Source: Polaribacter sp. ALD11
Lineage (GTDB): Bacteria; Bacteroidota; Bacteroidia; Flavobacteriales; Flavobacteriaceae
DNA: 64,000 nt
Reading direction: 5' to 3'
NCBI RefSeq assembly: GCF_002831685.1
Contig: NZ_CP025119.1
Span: 3,186,501 to 3,250,500 of the forward strand
The translations under genes and the position numbers were made by a program. The notes beneath the pieces are model-generated. The model saw only the letters and a list, made by a program, of their open reading frames with translations, had not been told where the DNA came from and ran no database searches. Below, in pieces: positions 19,324-28,799 of the stretch. Numbering within the stretch: the stretch's first letter is position 1; each line of letters opens with the position of its first letter.

Positions 19324-20967
19324 TTAGTTTTTTGTGAAAATATAAAAATTCGGATCTACTTTAAAAGTGGTGTCTTTAATTTCGAAACTTATTTTTTGAT
19401 TTTCTGAAGTTGGATAAATCCATTCCTCTTTATCATTAATAAAAACCTTTAAAGGCATTTTAAAATCCTCAACAATATTTGTCCATTTATAGGTTAATAC
19501 ATTGTTTTCAATAGTATACGTTAACGTGGGGATTTTAATAGTTCTTAAATATTGATTAAAAAATGGATTCAAATCAAAACCAGTTTCTCTACTTAAAAAA
19601 TCTTCAATTTGCTTGGTTTCCACTGTCTGATGATAAAATTCTTTGTTCATTTTCCGAAGAATTATACGCCATTTTTCATCATTATCTATCCATTGTCTTA
19701 AGGTATGTAACATGTTACCACCTTTGTTATACATGTCACCAGATCCTTCTTTATTTACATTGTATTTTCCAATGATGGTTCCTTCATTAGCAATTGCATC
19801 TCTAAGTCCAATTACATATTCAGATGATGCTTTTTTACCATAATAATAGTCTAAAAATAAACTTTCAGAATAGTTTGTAAAACTTTCATGAATCCACATA
19901 TCTGCAATGTCTTTATTGGTAATATTATTAGCAAACCATTCGTGCCCCGCTTCGTGAATAATAATAAAATCGAATTTTAAACCCCAACCGGTTCCAGATA
20001 AATCTCTACCTAAATAGCCTTGTTTATATTCATTCCCATAAGTAACAGAGCTTTGGTGTTCCATTCCTAAGTAAGGCACTTCTACCAATTTAAATCCATC
20101 TTCATAAAAAGGATATGGTCCAAACCAATGTTCAAAAGCCTTCATCATTCTTGGAGCATCTTTAAAATGTTTTTTTGCTTTTTCTAGATTGTGTTTTAGC
20201 ACGTAATAATCCATGTCTAAATCTCCTTTTTCTCCATTATAAACTTCAGAAAAATGAGCATAATCACCAATATTTACATTAATTCCATAATTATTTATTG
20301 GGTTGTCTACAAACCAGTTGTAGGTTTTCGTGTCTCCGTGATCTTCTACACTTTCTAATCGACCATTAGAAACGTCCATTAAATGACTAGGAACCGTTAC
20401 GCTAATACGCATACTTTCAACTTCATCATACATGTGATCTTTACAAGGCCACCAAACGCTTGCACCTAAACCTTGGCAAGAAGTAGCTACAAAATGATTG
20501 CCATTTTTGTCTTTCTTCCATGAAAAACCGCCATCCCAAGGTGCTCTAACCGCTTCTTTAGGATTTCCTTCATAATAAACAACAACACTTTCTGTATTGC
20601 CTATTATTTGGTCTTTGGTAAGTTTAATAAAATGCGCATTTCCTTCATGAATGACTTCTAACTCTTTATCGTCTTGCGTAACCTTCGTGATTTTTAAAGG
20701 AGTTTGTAAATCAACTTGCATTGTTTTATAAACACTTAAAACTTTATATTTAATAGTGTTTTTACCAGATATAAATTTTTTATCAGGATTTACTTCCACC
20801 TCTAAATGATAATACGTTAAATCCCACCAAATTCTTTCTGGTGTAATAGATCCTCTAAGGGTATCTTGTCTAGAAAATTCACTTTTTTCTTGCAATAAAC
20901 CTTGTGGTTTGTCTTTACAAGAAGAAAAAATAATTAAAAAGACGAATACATAAAATGAATTTTTCAT
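19324..20967 (-). CDS. M1-family zinc aminopeptidase lipoprotein
   Basis: A 547-residue M1 metallopeptidase. The zinc site is HEAGH at 338-342 with the third ligand Glu near 361 (NKDIADMWIHE). The substrate-binding exopeptidase motif appears as GMEHQ at 301-305, the variant of GAMEN often seen in Bacteroidota. The N-terminus is a lipoprotein signal (FSSC, Cys near 17). It trims N-terminal residues from peptides, probably in the periplasm. It is the last gene of a three-gene peptidase operon, starting 10 bases after the S9 gene. Confidence 0.93.
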   Translation of the reverse strand: MKNSFYVFVFLIIFSSCKDKPQGLLQEKSEFSRQDTLRGSITPERIWWDLTYYHLEVEVNPDKKFISGKNTIKYKVLSVYKTMQVDLQTPLKITKVTQDDKELEVIHEGNAHFIKLTKDQIIGNTESVVVYYEGNPKEAVRAPWDGGFSWKKDKNGNHFVATSCQGLGASVWWPCKDHMYDEVESMRISVTVPSHLMDVSNGRLESVEDHGDTKTYNWFVDNPINNYGINVNIGDYAHFSEVYNGEKGDLDMDYYVLKHNLEKAKKHFKDAPRMMKAFEHWFGPYPFYEDGFKLVEVPYLGMEHQSSVTYGNEYKQGYLGRDLSGTGWGLKFDFIIIHEAGHEWFANNITNKDIADMWIHESFTNYSESLFLDYYYGKKASSEYVIGLRDAIANEGTIIGKYNVNKEGSGDMYNKGGNMLHTLRQWIDNDEKWRIILRKMNKEFYHQTVETKQIEDFLSRETGFDLNPFFNQYLRTIKIPTLTYTIENNVLTYKWTNIVEDFKMPLKVFINDKEEWIYPTSENQKISFEIKDTTFKVDPNFYIFTKN

Positions 20968-20977
20968 AAATAATTTT

Positions 20978-23296
20978 TTATTTTAATTTAAAACTTTCTG
21001 CTGGTTTTGCACCTAATAAATGCGTTACAAAATAATCCCAACGTTTACGGGTCATATATTTTGTCATATCTCCATAGCCATGTCTTTTATTCGGATATAA
21101 AATCATGTCAAAATCTTTGTTCGCTTTAATTAAAGCTTCAACAACTAACATAGTGTTAGATGGGGGTACATTATTATCCATAGAACCATGCGTAATTAAT
21201 AGCTTTCCTTTTAAGTTTTTTGCCATTAATTGATTTGCTTGGTTGTCATAATTTGTAGTTCCTTCTATCTTTCCATCAACCAAAAGCCCTTGCCATTTTT
21301 CTCCCCAATCTGCTTCGTAATTTCTATTATCGTGGTTTCCAGCACCAGAAACAGCAACATCATAAAATTCAGGATATGCAAAAACAGCTCTTGTAGAAGC
21401 GAATCCGCCACCAGAATGTCCCCAAATACCAACTCTTTCAATGTCCATTCCTTTATATTTTTGCGCTAGTTGTTTAATTGCAGTAATATTATCTGGCAAA
21501 CCATTATCACCCATGTTTCCATAATATGCGTCATGAAAAGATTTAGAGCGCATTGGTGTTCCCATACCATCAACAGCAATTACCACAAAACCTAGTTCTG
21601 CAACTGCTTGGTAATCACTCCAAACCGGTCTAAAACCATAATTACCAACACTTCCAGATTGTGGGCCAGGATAAATATAATTTAAAACAGGATACTTTTT
21701 AGATTCATCATAATGAGAAGGCAAACACATAATACCATAAATGTCTGTTTTTTCATCTCTTGCTTTTACCTTGAACTCAACAGGTTCTTGCCAGTTACTT
21801 TCTTTTAATGCTGAAATATCTGCAGCTTCTAGATCCATTATTTTTTCTCCATTACCATTTCTTAAAACTGCAATTGGTGCATTTGTAGTTGTAGAATATG
21901 TATCTACTAACATCGAATAGTCTGCTGAGAAAGCAACAGTATGTGTTCCTTTAGAAGGTGTTAAGTTGATGAAGTTAGTACCATCGAAATTTACTTTATA
22001 GTAATAATTATGATAAGGATTTCCTTCTTCTTTTCCTCCTGCAGAAAAATAAATTTGTCTGTTTTTTTCGTCAATATTTTTGATTTGTTTCACTAAGAAA
22101 TCACCAGAAGTAATCTGATTTTTTAACTTTTTAGTTTCTAAATCATACAAATAAATGTGACCCCAATTTGATTTTTCTGAATACCAGATAAATTCATTAG
22201 AATCGAATAATACTTTCCAGTTTTCTACATTCACACCAGACTCATAATAGGTTGCTACTTCTTCTTTATGAATAGATTCGACGTTACCAGTTGCTGCATC
22301 TGCAATTTGTAAATGTGCAATTTTATGATCTCTAGAACCAGAAACAAAAGCAAATTTTGTTCCATCTTTGTTCCATTGTGCATCTAATAACTCATTGTTC
22401 CAATCTGCAATATGATCTGTTGTAGAACCTCTTTGAAAATCTTTGTCCATTTTTAAACGGACCGTTTTTGGCTTGTTCTCTAAATGAATAATTACACGTT
22501 CAATGGTAAAAATTTTATCATCTCCTGGTAACGGATGTTTCCAAGCTTCTAATCTTGGGTGCCCAACATTTGTAGATGTTAAATACATCATACCAACACC
22601 TCTAGCGTCTTGTTGAAATGTTGCGATTTTATCCGAATTTGGAGACCATTTTAAAACGGCTCCATCACTTTTAGTCCAACCTGCATTATTAGTTGCATAG
22701 CCATAATCTTCGATCCCATCGAAAGTAAGTTGCGTTTTCTTGTCGGTTTCTAAATTACGAACCCAAAGGTTAAAGTTATTTATGTAAATCGCTAACTTTC
22801 CGTTAGGAGAAATGTGCTCATTTCTGCTTATATTTTTACTTTCTGATGAATTTTTAGAGAGTGAATTATCTGCCAGATTATAAGAATATTTTTGTTTAGA
22901 AGCAGTAAAATGCAACATTTTTAAATCTTCAGAAAAAGAAACGCTATAAATTGGTAAATCAGTTGCTTTTATTTCTTTGTCCATTTCTTTAGACAAAGCT
23001 TCCGCTAATTTTTCATGGTTAAAAGCAGCTTCTTTTGTTTTAGAATTTGCATCCACCAAAATAAATGATTTTCCGTCTTTATTTGTAGTTGAATACAGAA
23101 GTTTATTTCCGTTTACAAATGAACTTCCAGAAACTTGGTTGTAGACTAAGCTATATAAACCTCTGTCCATGTGTTTTGCTGCAGCTTCATATTCTGCAAC
23201 TGTAAATTGTTTTTGTTCTTTAGAATTAGAACAACTTAATAGTAGTATCGAAAAGATACTAAAAATTAAAGCTTTAGTTAAAGTTGATTTTCTCAT
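20978..23296 (-). CDS. S9 (DPP-IV-like) serine peptidase lipoprotein
   Basis: A 772-residue prolyl oligopeptidase-family enzyme with an N-terminal DPP-IV-type beta-propeller and a C-terminal alpha/beta hydrolase domain. The nucleophile is in GIWGHSGGGFAS, the acid in SMDNNVPPSN and the histidine in KRHGYGD. A lipoprotein signal (LLLSC) anchors it. The double-Glu motif that fixes free N-termini in true DPP-IV is not visible, so it may have another specificity. I start at ATG 23296; the frame extends to 23359 but would overlap the upstream gene and precede the signal peptide. Confidence 0.9.
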   Translation of the reverse strand: MRKSTLTKALIFSIFSILLLSCSNSKEQKQFTVAEYEAAAKHMDRGLYSLVYNQVSGSSFVNGNKLLYSTTNKDGKSFILVDANSKTKEAAFNHEKLAEALSKEMDKEIKATDLPIYSVSFSEDLKMLHFTASKQKYSYNLADNSLSKNSSESKNISRNEHISPNGKLAIYINNFNLWVRNLETDKKTQLTFDGIEDYGYATNNAGWTKSDGAVLKWSPNSDKIATFQQDARGVGMMYLTSTNVGHPRLEAWKHPLPGDDKIFTIERVIIHLENKPKTVRLKMDKDFQRGSTTDHIADWNNELLDAQWNKDGTKFAFVSGSRDHKIAHLQIADAATGNVESIHKEEVATYYESGVNVENWKVLFDSNEFIWYSEKSNWGHIYLYDLETKKLKNQITSGDFLVKQIKNIDEKNRQIYFSAGGKEEGNPYHNYYYKVNFDGTNFINLTPSKGTHTVAFSADYSMLVDTYSTTTNAPIAVLRNGNGEKIMDLEAADISALKESNWQEPVEFKVKARDEKTDIYGIMCLPSHYDESKKYPVLNYIYPGPQSGSVGNYGFRPVWSDYQAVAELGFVVIAVDGMGTPMRSKSFHDAYYGNMGDNGLPDNITAIKQLAQKYKGMDIERVGIWGHSGGGFASTRAVFAYPEFYDVAVSGAGNHDNRNYEADWGEKWQGLLVDGKIEGTTNYDNQANQLMAKNLKGKLLITHGSMDNNVPPSNTMLVVEALIKANKDFDMILYPNKRHGYGDMTKYMTRKRWDYFVTHLLGAKPAESFKLK

Positions 23297-23309
23297 ACGT
23301 CTACTTATT

Positions 23310-24698
23310 TTATTTTGATAATTCTGTGAAATATTTATAAAAATACGGAATGGTTTCAATCCCTTTTAAATAATTCCAAACTCCGAAATGTTCATCTGGC
23401 GAGTGAATTGCATCTGAATCTAAACCAAACCCCATTAAAATAGTCTTGCTTTTTAATTCTTTTTCAAACAAAGAAACAATAGGAATACTACCGCCGCTTC
23501 TCTGTGGAATTGGCGTTTTACCAAAACTAGTTTCGTATGCTTTGCTTGCTGCTTGGTACGCAATATTATCCGTTGGCGTTACATAACCTTGTCCGCCATG
23601 ATGTGGTTTTACAAGTACTGTAACAGATTTTGGTGCAATACTTTCGAAATGAGTTTTAAATAACTGTGTAATTTCTCTCCAATCTTGATTAGGAACCAAA
23701 CGCATAGAAATTTTAGCAAACGCTTTACTAGCAATTACTGTTTTTGCGCCTTCACCAATATAGCCACCCCAAATTCCGTTTACGTCTAAAGTAGGTCTAA
23801 TTGCATTTCTTTCATTTGTAGAATATCCTTTTTCGCCGTGAACTTCGTCAATATCTAAGGCTTTTTTATAATTTTCTAAAGAAAAAGGTGCTTTTGCCAT
23901 TTCTGCTCTTTCTTCTTTGGATAATTCTTCGACATTGTCATAAAAACCAGGAATGGTTATATGATTGTTCTCATCATGTAAAGAAGCAATCATTTTTGTC
24001 AAAATATTGATAGGATTTGCAACCGCGCCTCCATACAAACCAGAATGTAAATCTCTATTTGGTCCTGTAACTTCCACTTCAACATAACTTAAACCACGTA
24101 AACCAGTAGTTATTGATGGAATATCGTTTGCAATCATTCCTGTATCAGAAATTAAAATTACATCATTTGCTAACTTTTCTTTATTTCTAGGTACAAACCA
24201 AGCTAAACTTTCAGAACCAACTTCTTCTTCACCTTCAATCATAAATTTTACATTACAAGGCAAATTACCTGTTGAAGTCATATATTCCATTGCTTTTATA
24301 TGCATGTACATTTGCCCTTTATCATCACAAGCACCTCTTGCAAAAATTGCTCCTTCTGGGTGAATTTCCGTTTTTTTAATGACCGGTTCGAATGGAGGAG
24401 ACGTCCATAATTCAATAGGATCTGCTGGTTGAACGTCATAATGACCATAAACGAGCACTGTTGGTAAATTTTTATCAATAATTTTTTCTCCATAAATTAT
24501 TGGATATCCTGGAGTTTCGCAAATTTCTACGTGGTCACAACCTGCTTTTTTAAGACTTTCTAGCACAAAATCGGCTGTGTTTAAAACGTCTTTTTTGTAG
24601 GCTTTATCGGCACTTACAGATGGTATTTCTAATAAACTGATTAGCTCGTCTAAAAAGCGATTTTTGTTTTCTTGAATATACGATTGAATTGTACTCAT
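23310..24698 (-). CDS. M20-family dipeptidase
   Basis: A 462-residue cytoplasmic metallopeptidase (no signal peptide). Zinc-binding blocks are VYGHYDVQPAD, ARGACDDKGQ and EGEEEVGSESL, with the HSPDEHFG histidine near the C-terminus; a dimerisation lid lies between. The family cleaves dipeptides and related amide bonds. It is the first gene of the operon with the S9 and M1 exopeptidases (gaps of 13 and 10 bases), which suggests ordered breakdown of imported or periplasmic peptides. A minus-strand promoter lies at 24723-24749. Confidence 0.93.
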   Translation of the reverse strand: MSTIQSYIQENKNRFLDELISLLEIPSVSADKAYKKDVLNTADFVLESLKKAGCDHVEICETPGYPIIYGEKIIDKNLPTVLVYGHYDVQPADPIELWTSPPFEPVIKKTEIHPEGAIFARGACDDKGQMYMHIKAMEYMTSTGNLPCNVKFMIEGEEEVGSESLAWFVPRNKEKLANDVILISDTGMIANDIPSITTGLRGLSYVEVEVTGPNRDLHSGLYGGAVANPINILTKMIASLHDENNHITIPGFYDNVEELSKEERAEMAKAPFSLENYKKALDIDEVHGEKGYSTNERNAIRPTLDVNGIWGGYIGEGAKTVIASKAFAKISMRLVPNQDWREITQLFKTHFESIAPKSVTVLVKPHHGGQGYVTPTDNIAYQAASKAYETSFGKTPIPQRSGGSIPIVSLFEKELKSKTILMGFGLDSDAIHSPDEHFGVWNYLKGIETIPYFYKYFTELSK

Positions 24699-24722
24699 TT
24701 GAATTGTTTTTTATTTCTTCAT

Positions 24723-24749
24723 CAAAAATAGAAAAATTATAATGAACAA
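24723..24749 (-). promoter_or_regulatory. Promoter of the M20-S9-M1 peptidase operon
   Basis: Reading the minus strand, TTG (24749-24747) is followed after 16 bases by TATTTTTG (24730-24723). Spacing is one base under the usual 17-23. The box lies 24 bases before the M20 ATG. It is back to back with the tRNA promoter that starts at 24752. Confidence 0.5.
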
Positions 24750-24751
24750 GT

Positions 24752-24780
24752 TTGTAGTTTGGAAGTATTGTTTATATTTG
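24752..24780 (+). promoter_or_regulatory. Promoter of tRNA-Leu
   Basis: TTG at 24752-24754 and TATATTTG at 24773-24780 are separated by 18 bases, a full match to the Bacteroidota consensus. The tRNA begins 23 bases after the -7 box. Confidence 0.7.
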
Positions 24781-24803
24781 CATCCCGAATCTTCGGATAA
24801 GTT

Positions 24804-24885
24804 GCAGGCGTGGTGGAATTGGTAGACACGCTAGACTTAGGATCTAGTGCCGCGAGGTGTGAGAGTTCGAGTCTCTCCGCCTGTA
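24804..24885 (+). tRNA. tRNA-Leu (anticodon UAG)
   Basis: An 82-nt class II tRNA folds by eye. The acceptor stem is GCAGGCG with CGCCTGT (G-U at the end) plus discriminator A. The anticodon stem CTAGA/TCTAG has loop CTTAGGA and anticodon TAG at 24838-24840. There is a long variable arm, and the T arm is GAGAG-TTCGAGT-CTCTC. It decodes CUA leucine codons. CCA is not encoded (CA follows the discriminator). Confidence 0.95.
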
Positions 24886-24893
24886 CAAATGAT

Positions 24894-24925
24894 AAGACCG
24901 AAGTGAAAGCTTCGGTCTTTTTTTT
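24894..24925 (+). terminator. Terminator after tRNA-Leu
   Basis: A perfect 10-bp stem AAGACCGAAG/CTTCGGTCTT (24894-24903, 24910-24919) with a 6-base loop runs into a T tract. It ends only 24 bases before manA. Confidence 0.85.
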
Positions 24926-24949
24926 ATTCTAAAAAACCTATTTAACGCT

Positions 24950-25927
24950 ATGAAATTACATCCTTTAAAATTTACACCTCTTTTTAAATACAGACTTTGG
25001 GGAGGAAATAAGTTAAAATCAGTATTAAATAAAGAGTATTCTGAAACGAACATTGGTGAATCTTGGGAGGTTTCTGATGTAGAAAATGATGAAACTGTTG
25101 TTGCTAGCGGTTTTTTTGAAGGAAAAACGCTTAGAGATTTAACAGAAGAGTACAAAGGAGCATTTTTAGGAGAAGCTGTTTATAAACAATTTGGGAATGA
25201 GTTTCCATTATTAATTAAGTTTATAGATGCTAAAACACCGTTGTCTATACAAGTGCATCCTGGTAACGAAATAGCAAAAGAACGCCACAACTCTTTCGGG
25301 AAGAATGAAATGTGGTATGTAATGGAAGCTGATAAAGATGCGGAGTTGATTGTTGGTTTTGATAAAGAAATTGATAAGACAGCGTATGATACATATGTTG
25401 CAGATGGTTCAATTTTAGAAGTAATGCATCATGAAAACGTGGCAGAAGGAGATACTTTTTACATTCCTACAGGAAGAGTACATGCGATTGGTTCTGGTGT
25501 CTTGTTGGCAGAGATTCAACAAACTTCAGATATTACCTATCGTATTTACGATTATAATAGAGTAGATGCAAAAACAGGTGAATTAAGAGATTTGCACAAT
25601 GATTTGGCAAAAGATGTGATCGATTTTGAATGTCATGATACTTATAAAACGACGTATGAAACTAAAACCAATGTGTCTAATGAATTGGTACACTCGCCTT
25701 ATTTTACTTCTAATTTTTTAATTGTTGAAGGAACGATTCAAAAAGATTATACGAATTTAGATTCTTTTGTGATTTATATTTGTGTTGACGGAGATTTAGA
25801 GTTATCTCACAACAAAAAAAGCTTCTCGCTTAAAAAAGGAGAAACTATTTTGTTACCAGCTTCAATAGATACTATTGAGTTGAAATCTTTGTCAGAAAAA
25901 AGTAAACTATTAGAAGTATATTTATAA
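24950..25927 (+). CDS. manA: Mannose-6-phosphate isomerase (class I)
   Basis: A 325-residue cupin-type zinc isomerase converting mannose-6-P and fructose-6-P, supplying mannose for glycan synthesis. Likely zinc ligands are His103 in QVHPGNE, Glu120 in KNEMWYV and His178 in TGRVHAIGSG. FKYRLWGG near the N-terminus is typical of the short Bacillus-type enzyme. It starts 24 bases after the tRNA terminator with no clear promoter of its own, so it may depend on read-through. It is convergent with the next gene, three bases apart. Confidence 0.92.
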   Translation: MKLHPLKFTPLFKYRLWGGNKLKSVLNKEYSETNIGESWEVSDVENDETVVASGFFEGKTLRDLTEEYKGAFLGEAVYKQFGNEFPLLIKFIDAKTPLSIQVHPGNEIAKERHNSFGKNEMWYVMEADKDAELIVGFDKEIDKTAYDTYVADGSILEVMHHENVAEGDTFYIPTGRVHAIGSGVLLAEIQQTSDITYRIYDYNRVDAKTGELRDLHNDLAKDVIDFECHDTYKTTYETKTNVSNELVHSPYFTSNFLIVEGTIQKDYTNLDSFVIYICVDGDLELSHNKKSFSLKKGETILLPASIDTIELKSLSEKSKLLEVYL

Positions 25928-25930
25928 TCT

Positions 25931-26374
25931 TTATTTTTTTAACGAAATAATTTCGAAATCTTCGGCTCTTTCAGCAAAATCAAACATTTCTTTGGTTTCA
26001 ACTGGAGGTGTTCTTAGTTTTCTTTTTGTTAAATCTATCCAAGCACCATAGACTTTTATGATTGCAGACAATTTTCCGGCTTCATTAAAAACTTCGTGAA
26101 CAATTTTCCAACGCTCGTTGTTTTCAGATAATCCTTGTAATTTTAAGTTTACGGTGATGTTTTCTCCTAAATGAATTTCTTTTCTAAAAGAAGTTTCTTC
26201 TGTAAATAAAATAGGACCAAGGTTATGTTTGGTAAATTCATCAATAGAAAAGTTATGTTTGGCAAAATAACGCACTCTTACTTCCGCAGCATAATCATTA
26301 TAAGCGGTGTGGCGCATGTGTCTGTTTGGGTCAAAGTCGGACCATTTTGTTGCAAAGGTTACTTGAAAACTCAT
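25931..26374 (-). CDS. Hotdog-fold acyl-CoA thioesterase
   Basis: A 147-residue 4HBT-type protein. The N-terminal FATKWSDFDPNRHMRHTAY block is the family signature, with Asp14 a probable catalytic acid, followed by the long hotdog helix and NITVNLKLQGL strands. Such enzymes hydrolyse acyl-CoA thioesters; the substrate cannot be told from sequence. It lies downstream of the S41 protease gene on the same strand, but a hairpin at 26389-26421 separates them. Confidence 0.85.
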   Translation of the reverse strand: MSFQVTFATKWSDFDPNRHMRHTAYNDYAAEVRVRYFAKHNFSIDEFTKHNLGPILFTEETSFRKEIHLGENITVNLKLQGLSENNERWKIVHEVFNEAGKLSAIIKVYGAWIDLTKRKLRTPPVETKEMFDFAERAEDFEIISLKK

Positions 26375-26388
26375 ATTTTAGATATTAA

Positions 26389-26421
26389 AATACCTGATAA
26401 GTTTTTAATTCATCAGGTATT
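26389..26421 (-). terminator. Hairpin terminator of the S41 protease gene
   Basis: A perfect 10-bp stem AATACCTGAT/ATCAGGTATT (26389-26398 with 26412-26421) has a 13-base loop. On the minus strand it is followed by a short TTTTAAT run. It sits 17 bases after the protease stop. Confidence 0.65.
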
Positions 26422-26437
26422 ATAGGTTGTTTATTAG

Positions 26438-28564
26438 TTAGTGTTTTACTATTTCTGTAGTATTTTTTAGTTTTAATTCTTTTAAAACATTTAATGCTTC
26501 TGCTACATAAATATCTTTAGCTAAACTCTTATGCCATGCATTTCTTTTATCAGCCAAAACACTATCTTTTTCTATTAAAGGAAATTCGTATTTAGGAGAC
26601 TGAAAGCTAAGGTTAGATTCATATTTAAAAGCATCTGTGTATTTTTTTGAAGCTTTTTCTAACAACTCACTTTCTTTAGAAAAATCTTTAAAATTAAGAG
26701 AATAAGAAGTGTCTTCTTGGTTTTTCTTCAGCCATTTAGCATACTCATTTATCAACTTAAATTTTGTGTCTGATGCTATTCTATTTTTACTTTCATTTAC
26801 AACGTCAGAGAAGTTCTCATAAGAGTTTGTTTTGGTGTAATTTGCTTGCGGAACTTTGTCCCAAATTAAAGCGCCATCTAAATCTCTTTCTCCAAAATTC
26901 ATATAACTATATCTATCTGGCATTGCAATGTCAGAATAGACACCTTCAATTTGTGTAGAGCCACCATTAACTCTGTAGAATTTCTGAATCGTCATTTTTA
27001 TTGCACCTAAATCTTCTTCGTACTTCGGGTAAAAATTATTAATAGGAATTACACTCTGTACAGTACCTTTTCCGTAAGTCTGATTTCCTCCTATAATTAC
27101 AGCGCGTCCATAATCTTGCATTGCTGCAGCAAAAATTTCTGAAGCTGATGCGGATAATTCATTTACTAAAACGACTACAGAACCTTCCCACTGCATTTCA
27201 GGGTCTACATCATTTTTTACAACTGGTTCTTGCCCTCTATATTTTACTTGAACAACAGGACCTTCTGTAATAAATAAACCTGCAATTTCAATAGCAGTCT
27301 TTAAAGAACCACCACCATTATTTCTCAAGTCGATTAACAAGCCAGAAACATTTTCACTTTTTAAACGTGCTATTTCTTTTTCCATGTCCTTTGCAGAATC
27401 TCTAGAGTTACTATCAGAGAAATCGATATAAAACCTAGGTAAATCTATTAAACCATATTTTTTTCCCTCTTTTTCTACTATGGTAGATTTTACAAAAGTT
27501 TCTTCTAACTCTACCACATCTCTAATGATAGAAATTACTCTTGTAGAGCCATCCATTTTTTTCTTAACAGTTAATCGTACTTCAGTTCCTTTCTTTCCTT
27601 TAATAAATTTAATAGCATCATCTAAACGCATACCAACGATATCTAAGGGTTCTTCGTCTCCTTGTGCAACTTCTAAAATAATATCACCCGCTTCTAGGTC
27701 TCCTTGCTTCCAAGCAGGACCTCCAGAAACCAATTCAAAAATTTCTGTATAAATTCCTTTTTTTAATAGACGTGCTCCAATTCCTTCTAATTTACCAGAC
27801 ATATCTTGGTCAAAACGTTCTTTTGTTCTAGGCGCCATATAGGTTGTGTGAGGATCAAAAGCACCAACAACACTATTTAAAAATGTAGAAAACCAGTCTT
27901 CATGCTCTAGTTCTTCAATTCTTAAATACAGCTCATCCATATTTTTTAAAACCTCTGCTCTTGCTTCTTCTTCTAGAGCTTTAAAAGATTTTTTCTTAAA
28001 CTTCTTATCTTTTTTACCTTTAGCCTCTTGTTTTTCTAGTTTACCTTGAACCCTGCTTAATACATTTAATTTTAACTGTTTACGCCAGTAGTTAACTAGT
28101 TCGTTTTCGTTTTTAGCAAAAGGAACTTTATCATAATCGAGATCTATCGTTTCATTTTTATTAAAATTGAAAGGTTGTGCTAATAATTCTCCATAATAAG
28201 ATTTAGCTGTCTTAATTTTTTCAGTAAAATTACTATAGACCAAATTGTAAAAAGACACATCATCTTTTAATAATTGATTGTCAATCTCATACTTGTATTT
28301 AGAAAACTCTTTGATGTCTTTTTGAGTAAAATAACGTTTACTTGGATCTAAACCATCAATAAAACTTTTAAAAACTTGTTCAGAAAAATCATCATTCATA
28401 TCTTTTACTAGGAAATGACCTCTAGTTAAAATATTTTTTAGAACATAAACTAAGATTTTGTCTTTCTCTGGATCTGAGTTTTTTATATCAGTTTTTGCAT
28501 AAACCGATGTAAATAACATTAAGAATGCTATTAATGTAATGCTTATTTTATTTGTTACTTTCAT
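26438..28564 (-). CDS. Tail-specific carboxy-terminal protease (S41, Prc type)
   Basis: A 708-residue periplasmic protease with a signal peptide (cleavage likely after VYA, residue 23), an N-terminal helical region, a PDZ domain (EGIGARLLKKGIYTEIFELV onward) and an S41 catalytic core. The Ser/Lys dyad is in ELSASASEIFA and TYGKGTVQS. A C-terminal DUF3340-type segment follows. Prc-type enzymes degrade or process envelope proteins from the C-terminus. It appears monocistronic. Confidence 0.93.
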   Translation of the reverse strand: MKVTNKISITLIAFLMLFTSVYAKTDIKNSDPEKDKILVYVLKNILTRGHFLVKDMNDDFSEQVFKSFIDGLDPSKRYFTQKDIKEFSKYKYEIDNQLLKDDVSFYNLVYSNFTEKIKTAKSYYGELLAQPFNFNKNETIDLDYDKVPFAKNENELVNYWRKQLKLNVLSRVQGKLEKQEAKGKKDKKFKKKSFKALEEEARAEVLKNMDELYLRIEELEHEDWFSTFLNSVVGAFDPHTTYMAPRTKERFDQDMSGKLEGIGARLLKKGIYTEIFELVSGGPAWKQGDLEAGDIILEVAQGDEEPLDIVGMRLDDAIKFIKGKKGTEVRLTVKKKMDGSTRVISIIRDVVELEETFVKSTIVEKEGKKYGLIDLPRFYIDFSDSNSRDSAKDMEKEIARLKSENVSGLLIDLRNNGGGSLKTAIEIAGLFITEGPVVQVKYRGQEPVVKNDVDPEMQWEGSVVVLVNELSASASEIFAAAMQDYGRAVIIGGNQTYGKGTVQSVIPINNFYPKYEEDLGAIKMTIQKFYRVNGGSTQIEGVYSDIAMPDRYSYMNFGERDLDGALIWDKVPQANYTKTNSYENFSDVVNESKNRIASDTKFKLINEYAKWLKKNQEDTSYSLNFKDFSKESELLEKASKKYTDAFKYESNLSFQSPKYEFPLIEKDSVLADKRNAWHKSLAKDIYVAEALNVLKELKLKNTTEIVKH

Positions 28565-28773
28565 AAACCTTCTGTCGTGATTTGTATTATAAAATTACTT
28601 TTTTGCATTTACCAATTTACTAAAATAATGCCAAATTATTAAAAAGAAGGATTGCTTTCTTTTTTTTTGTAAATTTTATTAAGAATACCTTAAAAGTGAA
28701 TCCTACAATATTACATAAAAAACGACGGTTCTATTCTTTACGAATTGTTAAAAAGAAAATAGTTTAAATGAAT

Positions 28774-28781
28774 TACATTTG
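28774..28781 (+). promoter_or_regulatory. -7 box for surE
   Basis: TACATTTG matches TAnnTTTG, 18 bases before the surE ATG. The nearest TTG (28745) is 26 bases upstream, longer than usual. The rest of the 235-bp gap between the S41 gene and surE shows no further structure that I can support. Confidence 0.5.
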
Positions 28782-28799
28782 TATTTAAAATAAACAATT

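Noticed and set aside
23297..23359. Longer start for the S9 peptidase
   Set aside because: It overlaps the M20 gene by 50 bases and precedes the lipoprotein signal, which should be N-terminal.
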